From positions 1 to 64,000 of the forward strand of contig CAJWBH010000018.1 in assembly GCA_913019975.1 (NCBI GenBank): DNA of 64,000 nt. Reading direction: 5' to 3'. Shown here in pieces: positions 18,116-27,490 of this stretch (position 1 is the stretch's first letter; every line of letters starts with the position of its first letter). Below the pieces are notes generated by a model. The model saw only the letters and a list, made by a program, of their open reading frames with translations. It had not been told where the DNA came from and made no database searches. This DNA is from Thalassolituus maritimus. GTDB lineage: Bacteria; Pseudomonadota; Gammaproteobacteria; Pseudomonadales; Oceanobacteraceae. A program made the position numbers and the translations under genes.

Positions 18116-18133
18116 CGACTAATACTTTAGTCG
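18116..18133. promoter_or_regulatory. Candidate operator, CGACTAA-N4-TTAGTCG
   Basis: A perfect 7-bp inverted repeat with a TACT centre ends 43 bases before the aldehyde dehydrogenase ATG, where it would overlap the promoter or early transcript. It differs from the repeat at 17979-18003, so two regulators may be involved. Confidence 0.5.
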
Positions 18134-18176
18134 AAGACCTGAAAGGACCGGTAAGAATAACAACGGAGATAACACC

Positions 18177-19697
18177 ATGATCTATGCAAACCCAGGACAG
18201 CCGGGCGCTGTCGTATCCTATAAAGAACAGTACGGTAACTACATCAACGGTGAGTTCGTTGCTCCGGTTAATGGCAACTATATGGACAATGTCAGCCCGG
18301 TAAACGGCGAAGTGTTCTGCCGCGTTGCCCGCTCTGACGCCGACGATATCAATAAAGCACTCGATGCCGCACACGCTGCAGCGGCTGCATGGGGCAAAAC
18401 CTCAGTGCAGGAGCGCTCAAACATTCTTCTCAAAATTGCAGACAGAATGGAAGCAAACCTCGAAATGCTGGCCGTTGCCGAGACCTGGGACAACGGTAAA
18501 GCCGTGCGCGAAACTCTGGCGGCGGATATTCCTCTGGCCATTGATCACTTCCGTTATTTCGCCGGTTGCCTGCGCTCACAGGAAGGCAGCATGGCTGAGC
18601 TGGACGAGACCACTGTGTCTTACCACGTTCACGAACCTCTGGGCGTTGTTGGCCAGATCATCCCATGGAACTTCCCGATCCTGATGGCCGCCTGGAAACT
18701 GGGCCCAGCACTGGCGGCAGGTAACTGCGTAGTGATGAAGCCTGCCGAGCAGACGCCTGCATCCATTCTGGTACTGATGGAGCTGATCGGTGATCTGCTG
18801 CCACCAGGTGTTGTAAACATCGTTAACGGCGTGGGTGAAGAAGCAGGTCAGGCACTGGCCACCAGCAAGCGTATCGCCAAGCTGGCTTTCACTGGCTCAA
18901 CACCAGTAGGCCAGCACATTCTGCGCTGTGCAGCAGAAACTCTGATTCCAAGCACCGTTGAACTGGGTGGTAAATCACCTAACGTCTATTTCGAAGACGT
19001 CATGCAGATGGAAGACGACTACCTGAGCAAAGCCGTCGAAGGCACCGTGCTCGCCTTCTTTAACCAGGGCGAAGTCTGTACCTGCCCATCCCGCGCTCTG
19101 ATTCAGGAAAGTATTTACGACGAATTTATCGCCAAGGTCGTTGAGCGTGCTCAGACCATCAAGCGTGGCAACCCACTGGATACTGACGTTCAGGTCGGTG
19201 CTCAGGCCTCGCAGGAACAGTACGAGCGCATCATGAAGTACATTGAAATCGGTAAACAGGAAGGCGCTGAAGTCCTGATCGGTGGCGCGCCAGAGAAACT
19301 CGAAGGCGACCTGCAAACCGGTTACTACATCCAGCCAACCGTATTTAAAGGCAATAACCAGATGCGCGTGTTCCAGGAAGAGATCTTTGGCCCAGTCATC
19401 AGTGTGACTACCTTCAAAGACGAGGCCGAAGCCCTGCAAATCGCCAACGATACTGAGTTTGGTCTCGGTGCTGGCGTCTGGACCCGCGACATGAACCGCG
19501 CCTATCGCATGGGCCGTGGCATTCAGGCTGGCCGGGTATGGACCAACTGCTACCACGCTTATCCGGCACACGCTGCCTTCGGTGGTTATAAGAAATCCGG
19601 TATCGGTCGCGAGACGCACAAAGTAGCACTGGAGCACTATCAGCAGACCAAGAACCTGCTGGTCAGCTATGCCACCAGTCCCTTAGGCTTTTTCTGA
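18177..19697 (+). CDS. NAD-dependent aldehyde dehydrogenase (ExaC/AldB-like)
   Basis: Oxidises aldehydes, probably acetaldehyde, to carboxylates. The 506-residue protein has the N-terminus [20 protein letters not shown] seen in ExaC/AcoD-type enzymes. Catalytic features are Asn165 (PWNFP), Glu262 (VELGGKSP) and Cys301 ([12 protein letters not shown]), with a second cysteine two residues on. GGAG precedes the ATG. The divergent AraC regulator suggests induction by alcohols or aldehydes. Exact substrate preference is not readable from sequence. Confidence 0.93.
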   Translation: MIYANPGQPGAVVSYKEQYGNYINGEFVAPVNGNYMDNVSPVNGEVFCRVARSDADDINKALDAAHAAAAAWGKTSVQERSNILLKIADRMEANLEMLAVAETWDNGKAVRETLAADIPLAIDHFRYFAGCLRSQEGSMAELDETTVSYHVHEPLGVVGQIIPWNFPILMAAWKLGPALAAGNCVVMKPAEQTPASILVLMELIGDLLPPGVVNIVNGVGEEAGQALATSKRIAKLAFTGSTPVGQHILRCAAETLIPSTVELGGKSPNVYFEDVMQMEDDYLSKAVEGTVLAFFNQGEVCTCPSRALIQESIYDEFIAKVVERAQTIKRGNPLDTDVQVGAQASQEQYERIMKYIEIGKQEGAEVLIGGAPEKLEGDLQTGYYIQPTVFKGNNQMRVFQEEIFGPVISVTTFKDEAEALQIANDTEFGLGAGVWTRDMNRAYRMGRGIQAGRVWTNCYHAYPAHAAFGGYKKSGIGRETHKVALEHYQQTKNLLVSYATSPLGFF

Positions 19698-19759
19698 AAT
19701 CAGATTTCTTCTAAGGTCGGTTTCTTTTAAGGAACAAAACTTTACCTCTCCTCTGGTAT

Positions 19760-19776
19760 GAAATGCGCTGCATTTC
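19760..19776. repeat. Perfect inverted repeat GAAATGC-GCT-GCATTTC
   Basis: A 17-bp palindrome with a 3-bp centre lies between the aldehyde dehydrogenase stop and its terminator. It is not a terminator, because no T run follows. It may be a protein site or a small hairpin in the mRNA tail. Confidence 0.35.
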
Positions 19777-19835
19777 TCCTCCTGGGCTGATGTCGGTTTG
19801 TTGGGAGACCCGGCATCATTAAGGCCCTTTTTTTA

Positions 19836-19864
19836 AGCACCCGTTCGCGGGTGCTCTTTTTTTA
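19836..19864 (+). terminator. Rho-independent terminator after the aldehyde dehydrogenase gene
   Basis: AGCACCCG pairs with CGGGTGCT around a stable TTCG tetraloop, followed by CTTTTTTT. Confidence 0.92.
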
Positions 19865-19944
19865 TCTCGGGCCTGCTCTGGTATACATACGCCACAATCA
19901 ATAATACCCTATCAATATACTCAGTTATTATTGGTTGCATCGCT

Positions 19945-21471
19945 ATGCCTGTCGTCTTCCCGTTCGAAAACATCTACGCGCAACTCCCTGAGCAGTGTTT
20001 CGAACGCGTTATGCCCACACCGGTGAAAACTCCGACGCTGATTCGTTTCAATGCGCCCTTAGCGACCGAATTAAATATCGAATTCAGCGATGCCGGTGAT
20101 GAAGAACTCGCTCAGGTATTTTCCGGCAATCTGGTGCCACACAATGCCGACCCACTGGCGATGGCGTATTCCGGGCATCAGTTTGGCAACCTGAATCCAC
20201 AACTCGGGGATGGCCGCGCAATCCTGCTGGGTGACCTTTACGACAGCGACGCGAAACTGAAAGATATCCAACTCAAAGGATCTGGGCGCACTCCCTTTTC
20301 GCGCGGTGGAGACGGTCGCAGCCCGCTCGGGCCCGCGCTGCGCGAGTACATTCTGTGCGAGGCCATGCATGCCTTAGGTATTGCGACCACTCGGGCACTC
20401 GCGGTGGTCAGCTCAGGAGAACATGTGATTCGCCAGCAGCGCGAACCCGGTGCAGTATTTACCCGTGTGGCCTCCAGTCATATCCGAGTCGGGACGTTTC
20501 AGTATTTTGCGATGCGCAGAGATCATGTCGCCCTGAAAGCACTGGCAGATCATGTAATTGACCGGCATTTCTCTGAGCTTAAAAGCAGTCCTGAAAGCGA
20601 GAATATTTATTTATCACTGTTTAAAAATATCGTTAAAAAACAGGCAGAATTAATTGCATCATGGATGAACCTTGGATTTATTCATGGCGTGATGAACACC
20701 GACAATATGACCGTCAGCGGCGAGACAATTGATTACGGCCCCTGCGCATTTATTGATGCGTTTAATCGCAAAAAAGTTTTCAGCTCGATTGATCAACAAG
20801 GGCGATACGCTTACATCAACCAACCCGCGATTGGCCAGTGGAACCTGACCCGTCTGGCTGAAGCCATGCTGCCTTTGTTTATGAATGACACAGCCAGCGA
20901 AGCGGCAGAGAAACAGGCGATTGATGACGCCACTCAGATTCTCAATGACTATGTCCAGATGCACCAGAATGCCTGGGAATCCGGCATAGCGAAGAAGCTT
21001 GGCTTCAGCTCAGTCGAGACTGGCGACCGGGAGTGCTTCGAGTCTCTGCTCGATCTTCTTGATGAAAGCCGTCTCGACTTCACGTTGTTTTTCCGCCGAC
21101 TGAGTGACTGTACAGACCCGAATAATGATACCAGCGCTCTGTTTACCCTCTTTGATTCACCTGATGCCCGTTCAACGGATGACATCAAGCAGCGCCTTTC
21201 AGACTGGATCAGCAAATGGCAGGCACGACTGAGCGAACGCGAAGAACTGAAAGTGGTTGAAGAGCGGATGAAACAGAACAATCCTGCCATCATCCCACGC
21301 AACCATCAGGTGCAGGCGGTGATCTCGGCGGCGGAAGAAGGGGACTACGCTCCATTTGATGCTTTACTCGGCGCGCTGAAGTCACCCTACGAGCAACATG
21401 CCGAATACGCTGCGTATGAAGCGCCTCCACTGCCAGCAGAGCAGGTGTTCAGGACCTTCTGCGGCACCTGA
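19945..21471 (+). CDS. selO: SelO/YdiU-family protein adenylyltransferase
   Basis: Pseudokinase-fold enzyme that transfers AMP from ATP to protein hydroxyl groups (established for E. coli SelO). The 508-residue length fits. Recognisable stretches are AYSGHQFGNLNPQLGDGRAI, LKGSGRTPFSRGGDGRSPLG, FIHGVMNTDNM and DYGPCAFIDAF. The C-terminus is RTFCGT: a single cysteine three residues from the end, where redox-active Cys or selenocysteine often occurs in the family. The ribosome site is weak. Confidence 0.94.
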   Translation: MPVVFPFENIYAQLPEQCFERVMPTPVKTPTLIRFNAPLATELNIEFSDAGDEELAQVFSGNLVPHNADPLAMAYSGHQFGNLNPQLGDGRAILLGDLYDSDAKLKDIQLKGSGRTPFSRGGDGRSPLGPALREYILCEAMHALGIATTRALAVVSSGEHVIRQQREPGAVFTRVASSHIRVGTFQYFAMRRDHVALKALADHVIDRHFSELKSSPESENIYLSLFKNIVKKQAELIASWMNLGFIHGVMNTDNMTVSGETIDYGPCAFIDAFNRKKVFSSIDQQGRYAYINQPAIGQWNLTRLAEAMLPLFMNDTASEAAEKQAIDDATQILNDYVQMHQNAWESGIAKKLGFSSVETGDRECFESLLDLLDESRLDFTLFFRRLSDCTDPNNDTSALFTLFDSPDARSTDDIKQRLSDWISKWQARLSEREELKVVEERMKQNNPAIIPRNHQVQAVISAAEEGDYAPFDALLGALKSPYEQHAEYAAYEAPPLPAEQVFRTFCGT

Positions 21472-21592
21472 TCAACAGGCCATATGGCTTGGTTCCATGA
21501 CCGCTTGCAACCCATTGTTCCAGAATCGCGGTTTTTTACCCATGCTGTCCGCTGCTAATCTGAACAGAATATGATGACCAAGAGAGGCTCCG

Positions 21593-22585
21593 ATGGGACT
21601 GCTGGTAAAAGGTGAGTGGCACGACAAATGGTACGACACCGATAAATCAGACGGTGCGTTCGAACGCGAAGACGCGCAACTACGAAGCTGGGTAACGGCA
21701 GACGGCAGTGCTGGTCCTTCCGGGAATGCCGGTTTCAAGGCCGAGTCGGGCCGCTATCACCTCTATGTCTCTCTCGCCTGCCCCTGGGCACACCGCACCC
21801 TTATATTTCGTCAGCTGAAAGGACTTGCTGGCCATATTGGTGTGTCTGTCGTATCTCCCGATATGCTGGACCACGGCTGGACCTTTGATACCGAGGCAGG
21901 CAGCTCTGGCGATCCGCTTTATCACAGCGACTTTATGCATCAGATTTATACCCGCAATAAATCGGATTACACGGGCCGGGTAACTGTCCCTGTGCTCTGG
22001 GATAAACAGCAGGAATGTATCGTCAGCAACGAATCTGCTGAGATCATCCGTATGCTGAACAGCGCCTTTAACAATATTACCGGCGATCAGCAGGATTTCT
22101 GCCCCGAGCATCTAAAACCTCAGATCGATGAAGTGAATGAGCGGGTTTACCACACGATCAATAATGGCGTGTACAAAGCCGGCTTCGCTACGAAAGCAGA
22201 GAAGTATGAAGCTGCCTTCAGCGAATTATTTGACTCACTGGACTGGCTAGAGGAACGACTGACGCAGCAGCGTTATCTGGTCAGAGATGGTGACAAAAGT
22301 GTACTGACAGAGGCTGACTGGCGCCTGTTCACAACGCTGATCCGCTTCGATGCCGTGTACTTCGGTCACTTCAAATGCAATCTGCGCCGTATCGAAGACT
22401 ATCCGGCGATCAGTGGCTACGTGCGCGACCTGTATCAGCATCCGGGCGTTGTGGAGACGGTCGACTTCTCCCACATCAAGCGTCATTACTATTACAGCCA
22501 TGACATGATCAACCCAACGCGCATCGTGCCCGTCGGCCCTGCGCTCGACTTTAACCGGGCGCATGGTCGAGAGTCACTCAAGTGA
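21593..22585 (+). CDS. yqjG: Glutathionyl-hydroquinone reductase (YqjG/Xi-class GST)
   Basis: Cytoplasmic glutathione-transferase-fold enzyme that reduces glutathionyl-hydroquinones. The 330-residue product has the catalytic SLACPWAHRTLI motif, the MLDHGWTF and YTRNKSDYTGRVTVPVLWD stretches and the C-terminal helical GST domain with DWRLFTTLIRFDAVYFGHFKCN, all typical of the Xi class. GAGAGG precedes the ATG. It stands alone, 121 bp after selO. Confidence 0.92.
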   Translation: MGLLVKGEWHDKWYDTDKSDGAFEREDAQLRSWVTADGSAGPSGNAGFKAESGRYHLYVSLACPWAHRTLIFRQLKGLAGHIGVSVVSPDMLDHGWTFDTEAGSSGDPLYHSDFMHQIYTRNKSDYTGRVTVPVLWDKQQECIVSNESAEIIRMLNSAFNNITGDQQDFCPEHLKPQIDEVNERVYHTINNGVYKAGFATKAEKYEAAFSELFDSLDWLEERLTQQRYLVRDGDKSVLTEADWRLFTTLIRFDAVYFGHFKCNLRRIEDYPAISGYVRDLYQHPGVVETVDFSHIKRHYYYSHDMINPTRIVPVGPALDFNRAHGRESLK

Positions 22586-22695
22586 TCGTCGTCAAAGACG
22601 ACAATTGAAATAATTCCGACATCCGGATTGTGCTAGCGTAGTCGACCTTCAAACATTTTTGCCTGCTGCCCATGCAGGCATCGCAGGGACACACT

Positions 22696-23415
22696 ATGAG
22701 CACAATCCACTTTATTGGTGGCGAAAAAGGCGGTGTCGGTAAATCCGTATTCTCCCGCCTGCTGTCGCAGTACTTTCTTGATAACAACATGCACTACGCA
22801 GGGTTCGACGCGGATCAGTCCCACGACACCCTGACCCGCTTTTATCCTGAGTTCACCCAACCAGTAAATCTGGATAAGTTCGAGAGCGCGGACCGTATTG
22901 TTGAAACCGCCCTGGAGAACGACGTTAACGTTGTTGTAGACCTACCGGCTCAGAGTGAACGTTTCCTTAAGCGCTGGATGGATGACAACGACGTCAGCGC
23001 CTTATGTGAAGAAACCGGCGTGAAGTGCTATTTCTGGTACGTCGTCGACGATGGCATGGATTCAGCGCGACTGGCTGCTGCTTTTCTCGATCGCTATCAG
23101 GATGAACTCCCATGTGTCATGGTTCACAACTATGGCCGTGGTGGCGATTTCAGTAGCCTTGAGAAGACAATCGCTGATGCAGGGATTACCCCAAAAGCAT
23201 CCATTGCCATCAATGAGCTACACGACGGCACCATGCGTAAAATCGACAAACTGTCGCTGAATTTCTGGGCTGCCGGGAATCTTACCGAACGCGCAGAGGG
23301 CACGCTGTCGTTAATGGAACGTCAGCGGACGCGCGTCTGGTGTAAAAAGTCTTACGCTGAGATTGAGAAAGGACTTCAGGCACATACATCGAGTCTTGCC
23401 CCACAAATCATCTGA
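22696..23415 (+). CDS. ParA/MinD-like deviant-Walker ATPase, stand-alone
   Basis: A 239-residue SIMIBI-class ATPase. Residues 8-17 form the deviant Walker A GGEKGGVGKS with its signature lysine. FDADQS and VVVDLPAQSE provide the next nucleotide-site motifs. No ParB partner or partition site is evident, so chromosome or plasmid partition is unlikely. Similarity is to mobilisation- or cargo-associated ParA-like proteins. The ATG at 22696, after AGGGA, is preferred over an earlier one at 22672. Function is unknown. Confidence 0.75.
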   Translation: MSTIHFIGGEKGGVGKSVFSRLLSQYFLDNNMHYAGFDADQSHDTLTRFYPEFTQPVNLDKFESADRIVETALENDVNVVVDLPAQSERFLKRWMDDNDVSALCEETGVKCYFWYVVDDGMDSARLAAAFLDRYQDELPCVMVHNYGRGGDFSSLEKTIADAGITPKASIAINELHDGTMRKIDKLSLNFWAAGNLTERAEGTLSLMERQRTRVWCKKSYAEIEKGLQAHTSSLAPQII

Positions 23416-23419
23416 TTCT

Positions 23420-23460
23420 GAGGCAGCGGAAGATCATTTAGTCTTATCTTCTGCTGCCTC
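23420..23460. terminator. Shared hairpin between convergent genes
   Basis: GAGGCAGC-G-GAAGAT pairs with ATCTTC-T-GCTGCCTC (15 pairs with one G-T) around an 11-nt loop. It sits just past the ParA-like stop and covers the last codons of the minus-strand gene. No long T run follows, so termination strength is uncertain. Confidence 0.55.
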
Positions 23461-24027
23461 CTTTCCTTCTGCTGTAGCGTCACGCTTGCCCGAGCCAGGC
23501 TTGTCCTTTTGGCGCTCGTCTTCCTCAACCTGATCCGCCACACGATTAATAATCTGAGGAACGAAACGCTCCGAGAATCCTGCAACAAACGACCAGAACA
23601 GAAGCTTGGCCATATCCTGACCAGTTGCTGGATAGGTCTCGGTCAGAAAAGAGACAATATAGGCATTATCAGGATTCCCATGCGGTTCAGGAATATAGAA
23701 CCAGGGGAACATATGTCCTGAAATAATCCCGGAAAGAAAGAGGCTATAGAGCACGAGGGCAAAAAGGCCACCAAAGATAGGTATCAGCAGAATCTGGAAC
23801 CAGGAACGGGTAAGCAACCGCAGCTCCTGATCCGTGACTGTTTTTACTCGCTGCTGAATACTGACAAACCCACCCAGAATACCGCAAACAAACACAGCCC
23901 AACTGACCATCAAGCGGCCTTCGTGTAAGAAGGTTGCGGAGAACAACGCGGTAAAAATGCAGATCGAAACGGCTGTCATAATGATCAGCCGCTTCGTAAG
24001 AATATACACACCTGTAACACGATCCAT
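23434..24027 (-). CDS. Membrane protein of unknown function
   Basis: A 197-residue protein with three or four membrane segments (about 12-32, 40-55, 78-100 and a weaker one near 140-160) and a highly charged tail of about 35 residues rich in Glu, Asp and Lys. It contains FVAGFSERFVPQIINRV, a stretch that I associate with small bacterial membrane proteins of unknown role. AGAGG precedes the ATG. It converges on the ParA-like gene. Confidence 0.6.
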   Translation of the reverse strand: MDRVTGVYILTKRLIIMTAVSICIFTALFSATFLHEGRLMVSWAVFVCGILGGFVSIQQRVKTVTDQELRLLTRSWFQILLIPIFGGLFALVLYSLFLSGIISGHMFPWFYIPEPHGNPDNAYIVSFLTETYPATGQDMAKLLFWSFVAGFSERFVPQIINRVADQVEEDERQKDKPGSGKRDATAEGKEAAEDKTK

Positions 24028-24110
24028 ATGCTGCCTCTCTTCCTGAATACTTTGTATGACTGACTATACCCGTTTATAGCCAGCCTACCATTTACCGCTT
24101 TTTCACGAGT

Positions 24111-24650
24111 TCAGAGAACCGCTGCCAGAACCACAAACACCAGAATACCTGCTGCCGTCAGACCGATGGTTGGTTTCTTCAACAGAGGAGACTTCAGACC
24201 AATAATCAGGCCAGAAATCAGAATCAGGATCAGACCAAGCGCGGTCACTTGCTCAAGAATACGAAACAGGCCCGGTCCATGACCTTTGTGTAGTTCCATC
24301 AATGAAGCAACAAGGTCTGGCGATACCGGCGTGATCTTCATGCCCTGCGGCGTCGGTTCGAGCTCGTAGTAGTCGCGACTAGTAGGCCGTGTCTGCAACA
24401 GACGTCCACGGTCTTTAACGTATTCAAAATCAGGGTCCAGCCCTGCCTGTTCCAGAATACTCTGGACCTGTGGTTCTTTCTCCGCATCTGCATCAATGGC
24501 CACAGAAGGTAAAAATATGCTTTCACCCTTTTCCACACTCCCCTTGACGCCCGTCAGGTAAAGGCCACCAGAGACTGCAAATAACAGCATGATCGGTGCA
24601 AAGAAAGCAGCGAGATAAAGGTGAATGGTCATAAGCGTTTTGCGTGACAT
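24111..24650 (-). CDS. PepSY-associated membrane protein
   Basis: A 179-residue protein with an N-terminal anchor (about 8-33), a periplasmic segment with a PepSY-like pattern (SILEQAGLDPDFEYV), a conserved MELHKGHGP stretch, and two C-terminal membrane helices (about 133-178). It resembles the first part of PepSY-TM proteins, which are often linked to iron or flavin reduction. It is shorter than the classical family. Function is unproven. Confidence 0.65.
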   Translation of the reverse strand: MSRKTLMTIHLYLAAFFAPIMLLFAVSGGLYLTGVKGSVEKGESIFLPSVAIDADAEKEPQVQSILEQAGLDPDFEYVKDRGRLLQTRPTSRDYYELEPTPQGMKITPVSPDLVASLMELHKGHGPGLFRILEQVTALGLILILISGLIIGLKSPLLKKPTIGLTAAGILVFVVLAAVL

Positions 24651-24755
24651 ATTTCTAAGCCTGTTTTTAAAAGAGGAAAGTCATCCAGGATGTGTTCAGA
24701 GTGACTATACCGTTGAACAATTCGGGCGTCAGTAGAGAGTCGCTTTTATCCTGAG

Positions 24756-25625
24756 TCAGATCAGATTCTGACTCAGAATGTTAACTCCGTCGGCTTTGCC
24801 CATGGCATAGGCTTCGTCCAGAATCTGCATATCTGTAGTAAATTGTCCGGCGGAGAACGCTTCTGGTGGACACAACTCGATGACCTGGCAGTCGTCAGGT
24901 GGGTTGCGAATAAAGTCGAGCGCTTCGTTGTATTCAATATGACGCCGCTGCAAACGACGCGCTACCGCCGGGTACTGCCGTAAGATATAAGGAAAGAGGT
25001 GCCGGAAACGGTAAGCCTGCTTACGGTAAGAAGCCGGATTAGAACGTATCACCATAATTTTACGTGCACCGCGACGATAGGCTTCTTTTACCGGGAGGGA
25101 GTCGGCGACACCGCCATCCAACCAGGTACGTCCACGAAACCTGATGGAGTCTCTGAACGCCAGAGGCATAGCGGCAGAACACTTAATTGCCTGAAACAGT
25201 TCGTGACGCTCAGGAGCAATGTAGTCAGCCTCTCCTGTTTCGGCATCAGTAACAACGGCAAGAAAGCGGCCTTTGTGCTTATCGATTTCGTCGAGACCAA
25301 TATCAAGCTCGCGCTCGGTAATATCCCACAACCACTCAATATCGATCAGGTGGCCGCCACGTAGAAAGCGCCGAAGGCTTTTAAACTCGGGCCGCCGGCA
25401 GTAGTCGGTGATGACTTTATAATTGCGCCCATATTTTTTTCCGATATAGGCCGCTGTATTCGACGCGCCCGCCGATACACCGAAATACCAATCAAAGGGA
25501 TAATGATCTGCACGGATAAACTCATCGAGGACACCTGCGCTGTATATCCCGCGCATGGCTCCCCCTTCCACGATAAGGGCCGATTCCACCTTGCTTACCT
25601 CTGGTATCTGCGCCGCCTCAGTCAT
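24756..25625 (-). CDS. Patatin-like phospholipase family protein (YjjU-like)
   Basis: Predicted lipid acyl hydrolase of 289 residues. The oxyanion motif EGGAMRGIYSAGVL, nucleophile elbow GVSAGAS and catalytic DGG (LDGGVADSLP) make up the patatin Ser-Asp dyad. No signal peptide is visible, so it is cytoplasmic or peripheral. Its ATG overlaps the end of the upstream thioesterase gene by 8 bp, so the two are probably co-translated. Confidence 0.87.
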   Translation of the reverse strand: MTEAAQIPEVSKVESALIVEGGAMRGIYSAGVLDEFIRADHYPFDWYFGVSAGASNTAAYIGKKYGRNYKVITDYCRRPEFKSLRRFLRGGHLIDIEWLWDITERELDIGLDEIDKHKGRFLAVVTDAETGEADYIAPERHELFQAIKCSAAMPLAFRDSIRFRGRTWLDGGVADSLPVKEAYRRGARKIMVIRSNPASYRKQAYRFRHLFPYILRQYPAVARRLQRRHIEYNEALDFIRNPPDDCQVIELCPPEAFSAGQFTTDMQILDEAYAMGKADGVNILSQNLI

Positions 25626-26133
25626 TTGAATAACTGTGTCCGTAATCGTGTGATGAGGAGAATGTACAGGTCATTGCGTCCAGATCCTCTTCGCCGACCA
25701 GCCCTAACTTAAGGAACTGATCTTTATCGAACATAGCGAATTCGGACGATGAAGAAGCCAGTAACTCTCCGCTTTCGTCATGCAGCTCGCCGACGAGGAG
25801 AAACTTCCGACGATTTTTCTGCTCCTTGATCCAGCCCGTTGCCGTTACCGTCTGGTCGACGTAAACAGGCTTCTGGAACGTGACGTTCAGGTCTCTGGTC
25901 AGTGGGTACTTATTAGTGAAATACATACTGGCCCAACCCATCACCTCATCCAGAATGGTTGAGGTAACTCCACCATGGGCAAGCTTCGCCCAACCACGAA
26001 GGTGCTCCGGAATCGTCACAACCGTTCTGACCTTCTCGCCATCAGTCTCGAAATTCATATTCAGGCCGTGTGGATTTTCTGTACCGCAGCCAAAACAGCG
26101 GTGGTCAGCTTTGCTGATGGGTTGCCAGGGCAT
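25618..26133 (-). CDS. PaaI-type hotdog thioesterase
   Basis: A 171-residue acyl-CoA thioesterase-like protein with a single hotdog domain. LAHGGVTSTILDEVMGW is the active-site helix region. An N-terminal CFGCGTENPHGL motif occurs in a subset of this family. GAGAG lies upstream of the ATG. The gene is coupled to the patatin gene, which suggests linked lipid or acyl-CoA turnover. Substrate unknown. Confidence 0.85.
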   Translation of the reverse strand: MPWQPISKADHRCFGCGTENPHGLNMNFETDGEKVRTVVTIPEHLRGWAKLAHGGVTSTILDEVMGWASMYFTNKYPLTRDLNVTFQKPVYVDQTVTATGWIKEQKNRRKFLLVGELHDESGELLASSSSEFAMFDKDQFLKLGLVGEEDLDAMTCTFSSSHDYGHSYSND

Positions 26134-26277
26134 GATGCGCTCTCTTACCGGGAAAAATAATCAGGACAGCATTATGCAAAGTCGGGCAGGATTTGTCCCC
26201 GTCTGGCCGCAATTGGCCAGCCCGAGACGCGCACCAGTCTGTTCCAGAGATCTGATTACCGGCAGAAACGAATCCCG

Positions 26278-26319
26278 GATGGCTACTGCAAGATGGCTTT
26301 TGCCAGATGGTTACTGCAA
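26278..26319. repeat. Three tandem 14-bp units at the alr 3' end
   Basis: GATGGCTACTGCAA, GATGGCTTTTGCCA and GATGGTTACTGCAA follow one another without gaps. The last unit covers the alr stop codon. It looks like local duplication, with no obvious function. Confidence 0.7.
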
Positions 26320-27381
26320 ATTAATACGAGGCACTCTCTGCGTCAGTCGACAATAAAGCTCGTAGCTGATCGTCCCTGCCAATCTTGCTACCTCATCCAC
26401 ATCCACCAGCTCCCCCCAGAGCTCAACTGGAGAACCGATGGTCGCTTCTGGAACATCCGTAATATCGACGGTCAGCATATCCATGGATACTCGCCCAACC
26501 AATTCGCAACGCTGGCCAGCGACATTAACGGGCGTTCCGCTGGGGGCATGACGCGGGTAGCCATCACCGTAGCCGATGGCGACCACACCAATACGGCTGT
26601 CACGAGGCGCCGTCCACGTGCAGCCATAGCCAACAGTGTCTCCCGCCTTTACGGTGTGCACACTGATCAAAGCCGACTGCAGCGTCATTACAGGTTTCAG
26701 ACCTGCCTCGCCTGCACTGATGTCTTCGCAAGGGGAGCTTCCGTACAGCATGATACCGGGACGCATAACCTTTTCTTCCGCAACGCCACCACGGATGACA
26801 GAGGCACTGTTACTTAGACTGAGAGGAACCGGCCAGGCATGACTGATCATCCGCTGCTTCTGCTCTTCGTAGAAAGAGGTATCCGCCTCATCCGAGGTAG
26901 CAAAGTGGCTCATGACATGCCGGAGGATCAGACCGCGATCATTGCGGATGCGAGCAATCATTTCAGGGGCATCTTCCAGCTTTACGCCGAGTCGGTTCAT
27001 CCCACTACTGACCTTGAGCCAGACCGCCACATCATCAGAAAGTTGAGCTTCTGCACGATCTTTCAGTTGTTGAGGGTGATGAACCGCAAGCTGAATATGG
27101 TGCTCTGATGCCTGCTCCCATTCCTCAGCATCGTAGGCGCCTTCTAAGACAAGAATAGGCTGACGGATACCTGCATTGCGCAGTTTTACCGCTTCATCAA
27201 CACAGGCAACGGCAAACCCATCGGCTTCACCACTGAGTGCATTGGCACAGGCCACCATGCCATGGCCATAGCCGTCGGACTTGATCACGGCGTACGCCTC
27301 ATGAGAGGTAGCTTCGCGTGCTTTTCGATAATTGTGACGCAGATTCGACCATTTCAGCAGGGCACGTGTCGGACGGGTCAT
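26311..27381 (-). CDS. alr: Alanine racemase
   Basis: PLP enzyme that converts L-alanine to D-alanine for peptidoglycan. The 356-residue protein has the PLP-lysine motif AVIKSDGYGHG (Lys34), the second-base region YGCTWTAPRDSRIGVVAIGYGDGYPR, and SMDMLTVDITD. Length is normal for the biosynthetic or single enzyme. In many gammaproteobacteria alr lies near dnaB, as here, but it is now separated from dnaB by the putative loader genes. Confidence 0.95.
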   Translation of the reverse strand: MTRPTRALLKWSNLRHNYRKAREATSHEAYAVIKSDGYGHGMVACANALSGEADGFAVACVDEAVKLRNAGIRQPILVLEGAYDAEEWEQASEHHIQLAVHHPQQLKDRAEAQLSDDVAVWLKVSSGMNRLGVKLEDAPEMIARIRNDRGLILRHVMSHFATSDEADTSFYEEQKQRMISHAWPVPLSLSNSASVIRGGVAEEKVMRPGIMLYGSSPCEDISAGEAGLKPVMTLQSALISVHTVKAGDTVGYGCTWTAPRDSRIGVVAIGYGDGYPRHAPSGTPVNVAGQRCELVGRVSMDMLTVDITDVPEATIGSPVELWGELVDVDEVARLAGTISYELYCRLTQRVPRINLQ

Positions 27382-27490
27382 AGGCGTATGAAGATTCCTG
27401 AAAATCAGTACAATGTTGGGTTCGCGCCGGTGCGAACACCGGAGCGCTTATGTCATTATGTCAGCCTTACTTACACCCCGGAAGTCGTTC

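Noticed and set aside
18975-19637. 220-codon frame antisense to the aldehyde dehydrogenase gene
   Set aside because: Lies wholly inside a well-supported gene and shows no protein-like features.
22696-23415. Plasmid or chromosome partition locus
   Set aside because: Only a ParA-like ATPase is present; no ParB gene and no repeated centromere-like sites were seen.
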